64,000 nucleotides of DNA from Weissella viridescens (GCF_003862435.1 NZ_RHGY01000002.1:39722-103721); one strand, 5' to 3'. Shown: positions 1 through 6,136, counted from the first letter of the stretch. Made by a program: numbers and translations. Notes: generated by a model from the letters alone, not told the origin.

Positions 1-2
1 AT

Positions 3-248
3 GCAGCTGTGATCAATACAAACTACGCCTTAGATGCTAAGCTCAATGTCGATAAGGCCTTATATGTTGAATCCGTTGATCAAGCGCATAAAGGTTACTT
101 TAACTTGATTGCAACACGTAAGGGCTCAGAAAATAAGCAGGCTTATAAGGATGTTGTCAAAGCTTACCAAACTGAAAAGACAGTTAAACATATGAAGGAT
201 TTGTATGGTAATGCTGAACAACCAGCATGGGGTAAGTACGCAAAGTAA
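3..248 (+). CDS. metQ: MetQ/NlpA-family methionine-binding lipoprotein, C-terminal end (5' truncated)
   Basis: The open frame enters from the left edge and ends at a TAA at 246-248; about 81 residues are visible. It reads AAVINTNYALDAKLNVDKAL early on, matching the end of NlpA/MetQ substrate-binding proteins of methionine ABC importers, where this segment lines the ligand cleft. The signal peptide and lipobox lie outside the window. The next gene, msrA, follows after 18 bp with its own ribosome site, so methionine uptake and methionine-sulfoxide repair appear to be co-transcribed. The family call rests on the C-terminus only. Confidence 0.75.
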   Translation, partial: AAVINTNYALDAKLNVDKALYVESVDQAHKGYFNLIATRKGSENKQAYKDVVKAYQTEKTVKHMKDLYGNAEQPAWGKYAK

Positions 249-266
249 TTGGAGGAAAATAAAATT

Positions 267-794
267 ATGGCAGAAGATACAGCAATTTTTGCAGGTGGAT
301 GTTTCTGGTGTATGGTCCGTCCGTTTGACACCCTACCAGGCATTAAAAAAGTCGTTTCAGGATATACAGGTGGACACACTGATCATCCCACATATGAACA
401 GGTATGCTCACATACGACGGGACACACTGAAGCGGTTGAAATCACGTTTGATCCTGATGTGATTTCATACGAACAACTTGTCGATATCTATTGGCAAGTA
501 ACTGACCCAACCGATGCTGGAGGTCAATTCCAAGATCGTGGTGATTCTTATCGTCCAGTCATTTTCGTTAATTCACCGGAACAACGTAAGATTGCCGAGG
601 AATCAAAGGCGAAGTTACAAGCATCGGACCGTTTTAATGGTAAGAAGATTGTGACGCAAATCGAAGACGCTAAGCCGTTTTGGACCGCCGAAGAGTATCA
701 TCAAGATTTTTACAAAAAGAATCCATTGCGTGATGCCATTCAAGAGGCACCTCGTAAGCGCTTTGAAAAAGAACACTGGTCTGACAAGGCTTAA
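267..794 (+). CDS. msrA: Peptide-methionine (S)-S-oxide reductase MsrA
   Basis: MsrA reduces the S-epimer of methionine sulfoxide in proteins, using thioredoxin as electron donor. The 175-residue protein has the family motif GGCFWC near the N-terminus (nucleophile Cys12) and the EEYHQDF segment near the C-terminus. A TTG-initiated extension to 249 is possible, but the GGAGG at 251-255 sits correctly for ATG 267. The gene is the prophage integration target: its last ~89 bp and terminator lie in the duplicated att sequence, so the coding end stays intact in the lysogen. The displaced copy at 40.3 kb differs at a few bases, including one Lys/Gln codon change. Confidence 0.95.
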   Translation: MAEDTAIFAGGCFWCMVRPFDTLPGIKKVVSGYTGGHTDHPTYEQVCSHTTGHTEAVEITFDPDVISYEQLVDIYWQVTDPTDAGGQFQDRGDSYRPVIFVNSPEQRKIAEESKAKLQASDRFNGKKIVTQIEDAKPFWTAEEYHQDFYKKNPLRDAIQEAPRKRFEKEHWSDKA

Positions 795-841
795 AGCTGA
801 TGCAACAACGTTTATTGATGGAATAAGCGTTGTTTTTTTGT
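706..841 (+). repeat. attL: left prophage attachment site
   Basis: This 136-bp segment recurs at 40246-40380 as an imperfect direct repeat with about eight substitutions and one indel. The longest perfect runs are 38 bp (804-841, the terminator) and 27 bp (769-795, the end of msrA). The integrase gene starts its territory 160 bp further in. The duplication marks the left prophage boundary; the exact crossover point cannot be fixed from one sequence. Confidence 0.92.
804..840 (+). terminator. Rho-independent terminator of msrA, inside attL
   Basis: A 13-bp stem (AACAACGTTTATT pairing with AATAAGCGTTGTT, one wobble) with a GATGG loop is followed by a run of T. The same terminator is present in attR at 40343-40379. 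Confidence 0.93.
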
Positions 842-900
842 ACCGTTTTTAAAAATGTATGACCGTAATAAACTTTGTAAAACCGCATGGAACTGAAAAC

Positions 901-974
901 ATTTGCTCCTCATTTGCTCTCAAAATGCCATATATTTGCTCCTCGATGAATTTTTGAATTGGGATTTGCTCTTC
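901..974. promoter_or_regulatory. Four direct repeats ATTTGCTCYTC: putative integrase arm-type binding sites
   Basis: ATTTGCTCCTC occurs at 901-911 and 934-944, with variants at 912-921 (ATTTGCTCTC) and 964-974 (ATTTGCTCTTC). They lie between the attL core and the integrase gene. A related TTTGCTCT lies just inside attR at 40200-40207. Repeated short sites on both arms next to the core are typical of tyrosine-integrase attP regions; the assignment is inferred from position and repetition. Confidence 0.7.
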
Positions 975-1001
975 CTAAAAGTAAGCCCAATATCAATAAC
1001 T

Positions 1002-2078
1002 TTAGCCAATGATATCAAGTACCTTTTCATCTTGACGATGGACGTGTTCCGTTAAGAGATGCGCATAAACTGTCTGAGTAACAATAGAATTCTTGTGACC
1101 AACCCTACGAGAAATATAATGAATGTCTACATCATTGCTTAGTAACCATGAAACATGAGTGTGTCGTAACCCATGTAAAGTAATGGTTTTATTATCAATG
1201 CCAATCGATGCCAAACGCTGCCGTAAGTGCTTAATTGCTTGATCATTTGACACAGGTAAGGGAATAATGAATTCCGATTGCATGCCGACAGTCCTACGGT
1301 ACTTGCCTAGGTAATTGAACCATCGCTCTGGCATAATGAGGGTTCGTTTTGATTCTTCCGTCTTGGGTACACTAGTCGTAAAGGGGGCACGCGTTAATCG
1401 TTGCAGGTTAACCGTAATCTCTTTGGTGTCAACACTAACGTCTTTTGGTCTTAATCCACATAGCTCACCGTATCTTAAACCACTTAACAGTAGGGTGTAG
1501 TAAATAAAGTTCTCGGAATCAATTGGACCTGACTCAAGATAAGATGTGAATTTTGATATGTCTTCACTATCTAGAAAATTTGAATTGACCGACTTCGGTG
1601 TGTCAGTTCCTTTGTTTATCGTATTAATAGTTGGGTCGATTTTAAGAAGGCCATCAGCATATGCATTTCGTAATGCTGCGCTTGTTTCTTCTTTGAACAT
1701 TTTCACGGTGCCTTTAGCATGCTCTTTGGCAAAGTCGTCTAACAATAGCTGATAGGTTGACCGGTTAATTTGAGACAATAAGAGATTGGGGGCATACTTT
1801 TTCAAATTTTTTCCGTTGATAACATAATTTTTATATGAAGCGGGGCGAAGATTTGACTTATATAATTCATACCAATCTTCAAAATACTCGTAGAACAAGA
1901 TATCGGCACTTGCTAAGGAGCCACCGTTCTTTTTTTCCACCTCCATTTCATTCGCCCAAGCCTGTGCGTCTGCTTTTGTTCTAAAACCCGACTTTGTCTT
2001 TTTTCGGAAGTCTCCATTGGTGTCTTTGAAACTAATTTGGGCTTTCCAACCTGACGAAGTGCGACTATATGATGCCAT
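1002..2078 (-). CDS. int: Tyrosine site-specific integrase
   Basis: A 358-residue phage integrase. The N-terminal ~50 residues resemble an AP2-like arm-binding domain, a SAM-like core-binding domain spans about 60-160, and the catalytic domain follows. The active-site set is complete: Arg202 (SGLRYGE), Lys239, His302 and Arg305 (HGLRH), His328 (GHKN) and nucleophile Tyr338. It is transcribed toward attL, 160 bp from the core, and should recombine attP with the msrA 3' end. The start ATG follows a plausible AAAGGTTAGG ribosome site. No excisionase gene is identified with certainty, although the product at 8774 has an excisionase-like fold signature. Confidence 0.95.
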   Translation of the reverse strand: MASYSRTSSGWKAQISFKDTNGDFRKKTKSGFRTKADAQAWANEMEVEKKNGGSLASADILFYEYFEDWYELYKSNLRPASYKNYVINGKNLKKYAPNLLLSQINRSTYQLLLDDFAKEHAKGTVKMFKEETSAALRNAYADGLLKIDPTINTINKGTDTPKSVNSNFLDSEDISKFTSYLESGPIDSENFIYYTLLLSGLRYGELCGLRPKDVSVDTKEITVNLQRLTRAPFTTSVPKTEESKRTLIMPERWFNYLGKYRRTVGMQSEFIIPLPVSNDQAIKHLRQRLASIGIDNKTITLHGLRHTHVSWLLSNDVDIHYISRRVGHKNSIVTQTVYAHLLTEHVHRQDEKVLDIIG

Positions 2079-2118
2079 GTTAATTTAAACCTAACCTTTC
2101 TTTTTAAAAATTGAGTAG

Positions 2119-2226
2119 TTTAAAGACATACTCAGGTCTGATATAATAATCATACGGGAGTAATCCTGGGGGAGCGCATATCCTAACTTTTTCGACGGAG
2201 TAAAGGTTATGCGTTTTTTATTTTGC
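2119..2226 (+). ncRNA. Possible small RNA A: extended -10 promoter followed by hairpin terminator
   Basis: TGATATAAT (-10 at 2142-2147, extended -10) should start a transcript near 2154. About 60 nt later an imperfect hairpin (arms GCATATCCT and AAGGTTATGC) runs into TTTTTTATTTT. No convincing protein fits between promoter and hairpin. It sits divergently next to the integrase gene and upstream of small RNA B, so it may be a regulatory RNA or simply a leader. Confidence 0.3.
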
Positions 2227-2328
2227 AATTACACGATTCAGTGTTATAATTTAGATACGAAATCGGACATGGGTTTACCTCTTGTTCTCAAACCACTTGG
2301 GATTGGACGCCTAAGTGGTTTTTATTTT
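2223..2328 (+). ncRNA. Candidate antitoxin small RNA B, complementary to the downstream toxin's ribosome-binding site
   Basis: A consensus-like promoter (TTGCAA, 16 bp, TATAAT at 2245-2250) is followed within ~75 nt by a strong terminator: a 12-bp stem (2290-2301 with 2310-2321), loop ATTGGACG, then a T-rich tract. The short RNA carries ATGGGTTTACCTC (2269-2281), which pairs over 13 nt, with one G-U, to GAGGTAAGCCCAT (2384-2396) covering the toxin Shine-Dalgarno and first start base. Its terminator loop TTGGACG also pairs 7/7 with CGTCCAA (2362-2368) in the toxin leader. Loop contact followed by Shine-Dalgarno masking is how RNA II works in par/Fst systems; the role here is inference. Confidence 0.55.
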
Positions 2329-2395
2329 GCAATTATTCATGTATACTCTTATTTGGCGTCACGTCCAAATAGACGCTAGATGGGAGGTAAGCCCA

Positions 2396-2500
2396 TTGAA
2401 AGATTTCGTACTAGCTGTATTTACAGCTATCCTGTCATTGATTGTATCGGTGTTAACGCCGTTCATCATTGACTATGTTAAACATCACTTCATGAAGTAA
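2396..2500 (+). CDS. Putative type I toxin, 34-residue hydrophobic peptide (Fst-like)
   Basis: The TTG start lies 8 nt after GGGAGG (2382-2387). The peptide begins MKDF, has one hydrophobic span of about 22 residues with a proline, and ends in a charged tail rich in His and Lys. Length, MKD start and layout resemble Fst-family membrane toxins, but identity is weak. The leader can fold (TATTTGG 2350-2356 with CCAAATA 2365-2371) and is complementary to small RNA B upstream. A terminator follows the stop directly. An unrelated single-span phage membrane peptide is the alternative. Confidence 0.55.
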   Translation: MKDFVLAVFTAILSLIVSVLTPFIIDYVKHHFMK

Positions 2501-2507
2501 TGTTTTG

Positions 2508-2533
2508 AGCCTCACTTCTGTGGGGCTTTTTTT
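2508..2533 (+). terminator. Terminator of the putative toxin transcript
   Basis: AGCCTCAC pairs with GTGGGGCT around a TTCT tetraloop and is followed by seven T residues, 8 bp after the toxin stop codon. Confidence 0.88.
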
Positions 2534-2534
2534 A

Positions 2535-2634
2535 TTTACATGAGCGCACTGCCATGTAAAATAAGCCTATGGACTTCGAGTCCGGGTATTGGAACATAGA
2601 TTCCACGGTCACTAACTTTGTTAGTGGCCTTTTT
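2535..2634 (+). ncRNA. Highly structured 100-nt intergenic segment ending in a terminator
   Basis: Consecutive inverted repeats fill this segment: TTTACATG/CATGTAAA (2535-2542, 2553-2560), GGACT-TCG-AGTCC nested in CTATG/CATAG (2567-2599), then a 10-bp terminator stem GGTCACTAAC/GTTAGTGGCC (2607-2629) and TTTTT. It has no open frame. It may be a third small RNA or a chain of processing hairpins; no promoter was located with confidence. Confidence 0.35.
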
Positions 2635-2685
2635 AGTTAATATTAGTATAATTAAGACAGTATTTGAGAAGGAGGGTATCATAGT

Positions 2686-2844
2686 ATGGATTATTCTAAG
2701 TTATCTGATAGTGGAAAAATAAAGCTTATAACTGGATTTACTAGTGCTGTGGCCAATGATCAGATTGATATTGACGTAGTGGATAAAAATCATATTCAAT
2801 TACGGTGGACTGACAATGTATCAGTTAAGCTCGATATTGGATGA
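2686..2844 (+). CDS. Small hypothetical phage protein (52 aa)
   Basis: ATG 2686 is preceded by GAAGGAGGG at good spacing and by a TATAAT (2647-2652) downstream of the previous terminator, so the gene forms its own terminator-promoter-gene cassette. The protein begins MDYSKLSDSGKIKL and is soluble and beta-rich in appearance, ending in KLDIG. No family is recognised. A similar TTAGTGGC-T-run-TAGTATAATTAAG arrangement precedes the next small gene, suggesting modular accessory cassettes. Confidence 0.65.
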   Translation: MDYSKLSDSGKIKLITGFTSAVANDQIDIDVVDKNHIQLRWTDNVSVKLDIG

Positions 2845-2958
2845 TTCATTTATATGATAAACGCAGTTCGTTATCATTTAGTGGCTTTTTTAGTGTATAT
2901 AAACTCAGTTAAACCTAGTATAATTAAGGAAAAGCTTGACATGAAAGGGCAATGTTAA

Positions 2959-3179
2959 ATGATTCTGAATATTAGTATTTTAGTATTAACGATATTTTTT
3001 TAATTGCTGCGGATATTGGATTAGTTGTGTATATTAATCATAATTTTAAATGGTTAAATAAAGCACGCCACCGTAGTGAAAAAGCGGTCAAATTAGAAAT
3101 AGTACAAGCATTGAACTCAACAAATGATCCAAATTTAGTGAAAGCTTCAAAATACTTATTTGACGGACTCGATAAATGA
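2959..3179 (+). pseudogene. Small membrane protein gene split by a one-base deletion in a T run
   Basis: From ATG 2959 the frame codes for a hydrophobic start (MILNISILVLTIFF) and stops at a TAA right after a run of seven T (2995-3001). If one more T is read, the frame continues LIAADIGLVVYINHNF and onward to TGA 3177, giving a 73-residue protein with one N-terminal membrane span and a charged tail (LDGLDK-like end). TATAAT lies at 2919-2924. Loss of one T, a sequencing error, or slippage on the T run would each explain it. The end overlaps the convergent DUF4393 gene by 24 bp. Confidence 0.6.
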
Positions 3180-3884
3180 GTTTCCGAATTCAGTAAAAAC
3201 TAATGTTCTGATTCTAAATGTCTGACTCTTTAAGTGAAGCATAGAGGTAGCAAACCAATCTAAATCGGAATGATTATCATTCTGAAAATCACCGATTTCA
3301 ACTAACCCTTGCGAAATAAATTGGTTAATAGCCCCATCAGTTGATTGAATAGATTCTTTTTCTTGACGCAATTGAACCATAGTAGAAGTATGGTCACTGT
3401 AAACTATTTCCATTATTGGAGTAGCAGTGTTTTCTGATAAATCTAGTAGTAATTTAGCCGTTTTAGGGCTGAGGTTAGAGAGCACTTGTGAATAGTAAGG
3501 AGTTATAGCTGCATTAGTATTCGTATCTGCTGTATTTGCAATGAGCTTAGCAAATAAAGTACGCATCTCTTCATTATCAATAGAGTAAGTGCTATCATCA
3601 ATTTGTTTATAAATTAAGCGTTCTTTAGCTTCATCTATTGTAGCGTTTGGATGATTATTAAAATATAGTGATGCTTCTTTAGATAGTTGCTCGAGAAATT
3701 GTTCTTCTACTATTTCTGCTGCTCTTTGGTTAACTTGATTTCGTTTAAAGAACCGACCTAGCCGACCACCGATTGAAGTTGCAGCAGGTAGCAAAGCTTG
3801 ATTTTTAACTTCATCAGGTACTTTTACCGCATCGGCAATCTTTCCGCTGGTTTTTGCAATCTCTGTAATTGGATCAGAATCCAT
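3156..3884 (-). CDS. DUF4393 / Abi-alpha-like protein, candidate phage-exclusion gene
   Basis: The protein of about 242 residues resembles the DUF4393 (Abi-alpha) family: an N-terminal segment with PITEIAKTSGKI, a central IDNEEMRTLFAKLIANT block followed by TPYYSQVLSNLSPKTAKLLLDL, and a C-terminal region ending near FGNSFIESVK. Members are linked to abortive infection, and this gene lies in the lysogeny module where such genes are common. An upstream ATG at 3932 exists, but GGAAAG correctly precedes ATG 3884, and the upstream 48 bp form a hairpin rather than conserved protein. Family call is by motif memory; the defence role is inferred. Confidence 0.65.
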   Translation of the reverse strand: MDSDPITEIAKTSGKIADAVKVPDEVKNQALLPAATSIGGRLGRFFKRNQVNQRAAEIVEEQFLEQLSKEASLYFNNHPNATIDEAKERLIYKQIDDSTYSIDNEEMRTLFAKLIANTADTNTNAAITPYYSQVLSNLSPKTAKLLLDLSENTATPIMEIVYSDHTSTMVQLRQEKESIQSTDGAINQFISQGLVEIGDFQNDNHSDLDWFATSMLHLKSQTFRIRTLVFTEFGNSFIESVK

Positions 3885-3936
3885 AAAATCTACACTTTCC
3901 GCCGCCTTCGGGTGGCTTTTTATTTTGTCCATATAT

Positions 3937-3991
3937 CAGCTTTTAATGTGAGTCAGCTTTGCACGTATGTATGCCATCCGAAAGGGTGGAC
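3937..3991 (-). repeat. Repeat copy 1 upstream of the DUF4393 gene
   Basis: Read on the minus strand: a GGATGGC-type hairpin arm, CATACATACGTGCAAA, then CTGACTCACATTAAAAGCTG. Related sequences precede the DUF805 gene (4801-4852) and the TM2 gene (5223-5313). On the plus strand the hairpin GCCATCC-GAAA-GGGTGG resembles a terminator. Confidence 0.6.
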
Positions 3992-4028
3992 TTTTGCTAT
4001 TTTTAAATACAGCAACATTCAAAGTCAT

Positions 4029-4244
4029 TCAAAACCATTCAACTGTATTGTCATTGTTGATTCTGATAGTGAGTCGTTGCCTATTGCGTGCTAGTAGGGC
4101 AGCGACAATTTGCTTATCGGTATCGTCATCAAAGTAGTTATAAGGTAACTGATGTTGACTGAGGTACCTTTCCTGCGACTCATTGATTATTTCCATAATT
4201 AGGGTAGCCTTATCAATTTGTTCCTGTGTCGGTTTAATCTTCAT
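4029..4244 (-). CDS. Hypothetical phage protein (71 aa)
   Basis: AGGAGG lies 8 bp before the ATG, so the start is secure. The protein starts MKIKPTQEQIDKATLIMEII, is helical and charged in the first half and ends TIRINNDNTVEWF. No domain is recognised. It lies between repeat copy 1 and a tRNA gene, in the accessory stretch of the lysogeny module. Confidence 0.6.
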   Translation of the reverse strand: MKIKPTQEQIDKATLIMEIINESQERYLSQHQLPYNYFDDDTDKQIVAALLARNRQRLTIRINNDNTVEWF

Positions 4245-4278
4245 AAGAAGACCTCCTATGTGAAATAGCAGTCACAAA

Positions 4279-4352
4279 TGAATCATGCTGGACTCAAACC
4301 AGCGACCGGACGGTTATGAGCCGTCTGCTCTAACCAACTGAGCTAATGATTC
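4279..4352 (-). tRNA. tRNA with CAU anticodon (Met, or Ile2 if lysidine-modified)
   Basis: A full cloverleaf reads on the minus strand: acceptor GAATCAT/ATGATTC, D arm GCTC/GAGC, anticodon stem GACGG/CCGTC with loop CTCATAA, T arm GCTGG/CCAGC with loop TTTGAGT, discriminator A. No CCA is encoded. The anticodon arm sequence GACGG-CTCATAA-CCGTC is like that of Firmicutes tRNA-Ile2, whose C34 is changed to lysidine to read AUA, so either identity is possible. It lies inside the prophage between small accessory genes. Confidence 0.88.
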
Positions 4353-4415
4353 AAGGAAGCTTTTAGAGTCTTCACGTTTGGACTAATAATTATCTAGGAT
4401 GCAGTAACTGGTTAA

Positions 4416-4784
4416 TTACTTACCCCAACGATTTGGTTTGGTAGGTAATAGCATTAAGATTAAGAACCAAATTGAACCGATAATAGGAACTAATTCAATC
4501 AAAATCCACCAACCTGAATGGTCTGTATCATGAAGGCGACGGAATTTAACAGAAAGTGTAGCCAGCCAAACAAGGAAAATAATAATCTGACTTATGAAAT
4601 TTAGAGATAAGTCTGTCCAATTATAAATGTCATCAAGCGGATGTCCCATAATTGATTGTACAAGTGCAACTATAAGGCCTCCAATAATGAAGTTAATAAT
4701 CGCTGGCCACCAGTAATATCTACGGCTTGCAGTACCTGAAAAGTTAGTAATATTATTCCAAAAAGATGAATATGCTTCAAACAT
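4416..4784 (-). CDS. DUF805 membrane protein
   Basis: The 122-residue protein has three to four membrane spans and the DUF805 hallmarks: SRRYYWW near residue 20, the RRLHDTDHSGWW segment around residue 82, and a final LLPTKPNRWG. DUF805 proteins are small inner-membrane proteins of unknown function. Its upstream region carries repeat copy 2, so it is probably an independently expressed accessory (moron) gene of the prophage. Confidence 0.85.
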   Translation of the reverse strand: MFEAYSSFWNNITNFSGTASRRYYWWPAIINFIIGGLIVALVQSIMGHPLDDIYNWTDLSLNFISQIIIFLVWLATLSVKFRRLHDTDHSGWWILIELVPIIGSIWFLILMLLPTKPNRWGK

Positions 4785-4800
4785 TTCTTTAGACCCCTCA

Positions 4801-4852
4801 CAGCTTTTAACGTGAATCAGGTTTGCACGTATATGTATGCCACTGTTGTGGC
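4801..4852 (-). repeat. Repeat copy 2 upstream of the DUF805 gene
   Basis: On the minus strand the segment reads TGGCATACATATACGTGCAA followed by CCTGATTCACGTTAAAAGCTG, nearly matching copy 1. The hairpin arms here are TTGCCAC/GTGGCA. Confidence 0.6.
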
Positions 4853-4862
4853 AATAAAATCG

Positions 4863-5207
4863 TTAGATGTCTCTAGCTAAACGTTGTGGGTCATTTAAAA
4901 TACGTTCCGCAGCCGAGCGTTCGACGACTGCGTTACTCTCTTTAATCCAACCAGGAATAAGGAACAAATCGACAATATCCCAAATACCAGTAATAATCAT
5001 TCCAAATCCTAGGGTGAGAATAGTGATTAATAGCATCGCTACGCCAGAACCAGTTTTACCCATATAAAAACGGTGTGCACCAAACACGCCCAAAAAAATA
5101 GCGAGTATATATGCTAAGACAGTGCTTTTACCCTTTGACTGTACCTCAGAGTTAACCAAAACCTTCTCGTTAGTGGTTAATTGAGAAAGTAATCCATCGT
5201 TGTTCAT
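4863..5207 (-). CDS. TM2-domain membrane protein
   Basis: The 114-residue protein has the TM2 signature: a basic KSTVLAYILAIFLGVFGAHR stretch followed by FYMGKTGSGVAMLL, then a second helix and the WDIVDLFLIPGWIKESN ending. TM2 proteins have two spans joined by a tight turn and are of unknown function in bacteria; phage and bacterial genomes carry them as small accessory genes. GGAGT precedes the ATG. Repeat copy 3 lies upstream. Confidence 0.88.
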   Translation of the reverse strand: MNNDGLLSQLTTNEKVLVNSEVQSKGKSTVLAYILAIFLGVFGAHRFYMGKTGSGVAMLLITILTLGFGMIITGIWDIVDLFLIPGWIKESNAVVERSAAERILNDPQRLARDI

Positions 5208-5222
5208 AATTCTACTCCTTAT

Positions 5223-5313
5223 TCAGCTTTTTATGTGGTTCAGTGATCAAGCATAGGAACTCAAACTTTTTACACCTATATGTATGCCATCCGAAAGGAT
5301 GGCTTTTTTATTT
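5223..5313 (-). repeat. Repeat copy 3 upstream of the TM2 gene, with terminator-like hairpin
   Basis: The same elements as copies 1 and 2 appear on the minus strand (GGATGGCATACATATAGGTG, then TGAACCACATAAAAAGCTGA), separated by about 30 extra bases. On the plus strand GCCATCC-GAAA-GGATGGC-TTTTTTA is a perfect terminator hairpin. Confidence 0.65.
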
Positions 5314-5721
5314 GCGATCATTCATTAGCTCTATAACAAGATAATCTAATGAATATGGTATGTCGTAAGTATCAATAACTTCTTTCCAATTTTTGCGCCC
5401 ACCGTTTTCAAAATGGTGATGCAGATATGCATTAATTGCAAATTCGTTAGCTGCACGTTCTGCGCTATCACTGCCATCGTATTCATTAAATGGTCTTATG
5501 GCAAAAGGGAATTTATTCCTATTTTCCCCATGTCCTAATTCATGAATGCAAGCAAAACCAATATAACCATGTTTCTTATGATAATTACTATTAATAACCG
5601 CTTTATTTTTGATTGGGTCATAAAAGCTAGGCGTTTCAGATGATAACTTTTCCGAAAGGAATAATTCCGTGTCAGATTTTCTATAAAGGTCGCGAATAAG
5701 GTCTAAATAGCATTCTTCCAT
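5308..5721 (-). CDS. ImmA/IrrE-family metallopeptidase
   Basis: A 137-residue zincin with HELGH around residue 62 and a downstream ERAANEFAINAYL segment supplying the third ligand region. In ICEBs1 the ImmA peptidase cleaves the neighbouring ImmR repressor to induce the element. Here it lies 11 bp downstream of the CI-like repressor gene in the same operon, so it may trigger induction by repressor cleavage, or act as a stress-response antirepressor. The start follows AGAGGG. Confidence 0.85.
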   Translation of the reverse strand: MEECYLDLIRDLYRKSDTELFLSEKLSSETPSFYDPIKNKAVINSNYHKKHGYIGFACIHELGHGENRNKFPFAIRPFNEYDGSDSAERAANEFAINAYLHHHFENGGRKNWKEVIDTYDIPYSLDYLVIELMNDRK

Positions 5722-5732
5722 AAACAGGCCCT

Positions 5733-6086
5733 CTAATCTTCTTCGCCAGTTTCTAGGATCCGATAAATAATCCGCAAGTCTTCTTCTGGAATAGGCTTAC
5801 CATTAAAGCGTAAGAGACCACGTTTCTTAAAATAATCGTTTAAATCAACGCCGTCTACATCGGGATCACCGGTAACTTGCTTTGGGTGCATCTCATCAGT
5901 GTTACCTAAGAGGTAGTCAACTGATACGCCCAAAACGTCAGCGACCTTTTTGACATTTTCATAATCAGGTTTTTTCGTTTTCCAACCATATATTACATTT
6001 GTTCCCAATCCAGCTTTTTCGTTAACTGACGACAGACTGTAACCTTTTTCTTTGGAAATTTTTTTAATCTTATCAAACGTTGTCAT
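5733..6086 (-). CDS. CI-like XRE-family prophage repressor
   Basis: A 117-residue protein whose first ~65 residues form an HTH_XRE domain (FDKIKKISKEKGYSLSSVNE through VKKVADVLGVSVDYLLGNT). The C-terminal half is short and lacks a LexA/S24 peptidase domain, so RecA-driven self-cleavage is unlikely; the adjacent ImmA-like gene fits an alternative induction route. It should bind the palindromic operators at 6118-6136, 6151-6169 and 6281-6299. Its transcript starts near 6272 and has a ~186-nt leader. Confidence 0.9.
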   Translation of the reverse strand: MTTFDKIKKISKEKGYSLSSVNEKAGLGTNVIYGWKTKKPDYENVKKVADVLGVSVDYLLGNTDEMHPKQVTGDPDVDGVDLNDYFKKRGLLRFNGKPIPEEDLRIIYRILETGEED

Positions 6087-6117
6087 GTAGGCATTTCTCC
6101 AGATATCGAGGAGTAAA

Positions 6118-6136
6118 TTAAGCCCTAAAGCGTAAA
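6118..6136. promoter_or_regulatory. Operator O1 of the prophage switch
   Basis: TTAAGCCCTAAAGCGTAAA is an imperfect dyad matching the operator at 6281-6299 in most positions. It lies just upstream of the rightward promoter. Confidence 0.65.

Noticed and set aside
2209..2379. 56-codon plus-strand ORF (ATG 2209) with a GGAG-type ribosome site, overlapping small RNA B
   Set aside because: It runs through a strong promoter and a perfect terminator stem, and its end merely abuts the toxin ribosome site. The non-coding explanation accounts for more of the sequence.
2223..2500. Reading the toxin block as an ordinary phage peptide with no RNA partner
   Set aside because: Not excluded, but a 13-nt match to the ribosome site plus a 7-nt loop match in one short RNA is hard to explain by chance; kept as candidate with moderate confidence.
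3885..3932. Longer N-terminus of the DUF4393 protein starting at ATG 3932
   Set aside because: No ribosome site, and the 48 bp contain a terminator-like hairpin (GCCGCC-TTCG-GGTGGC); ATG 3884 has GGAAAG at good spacing.
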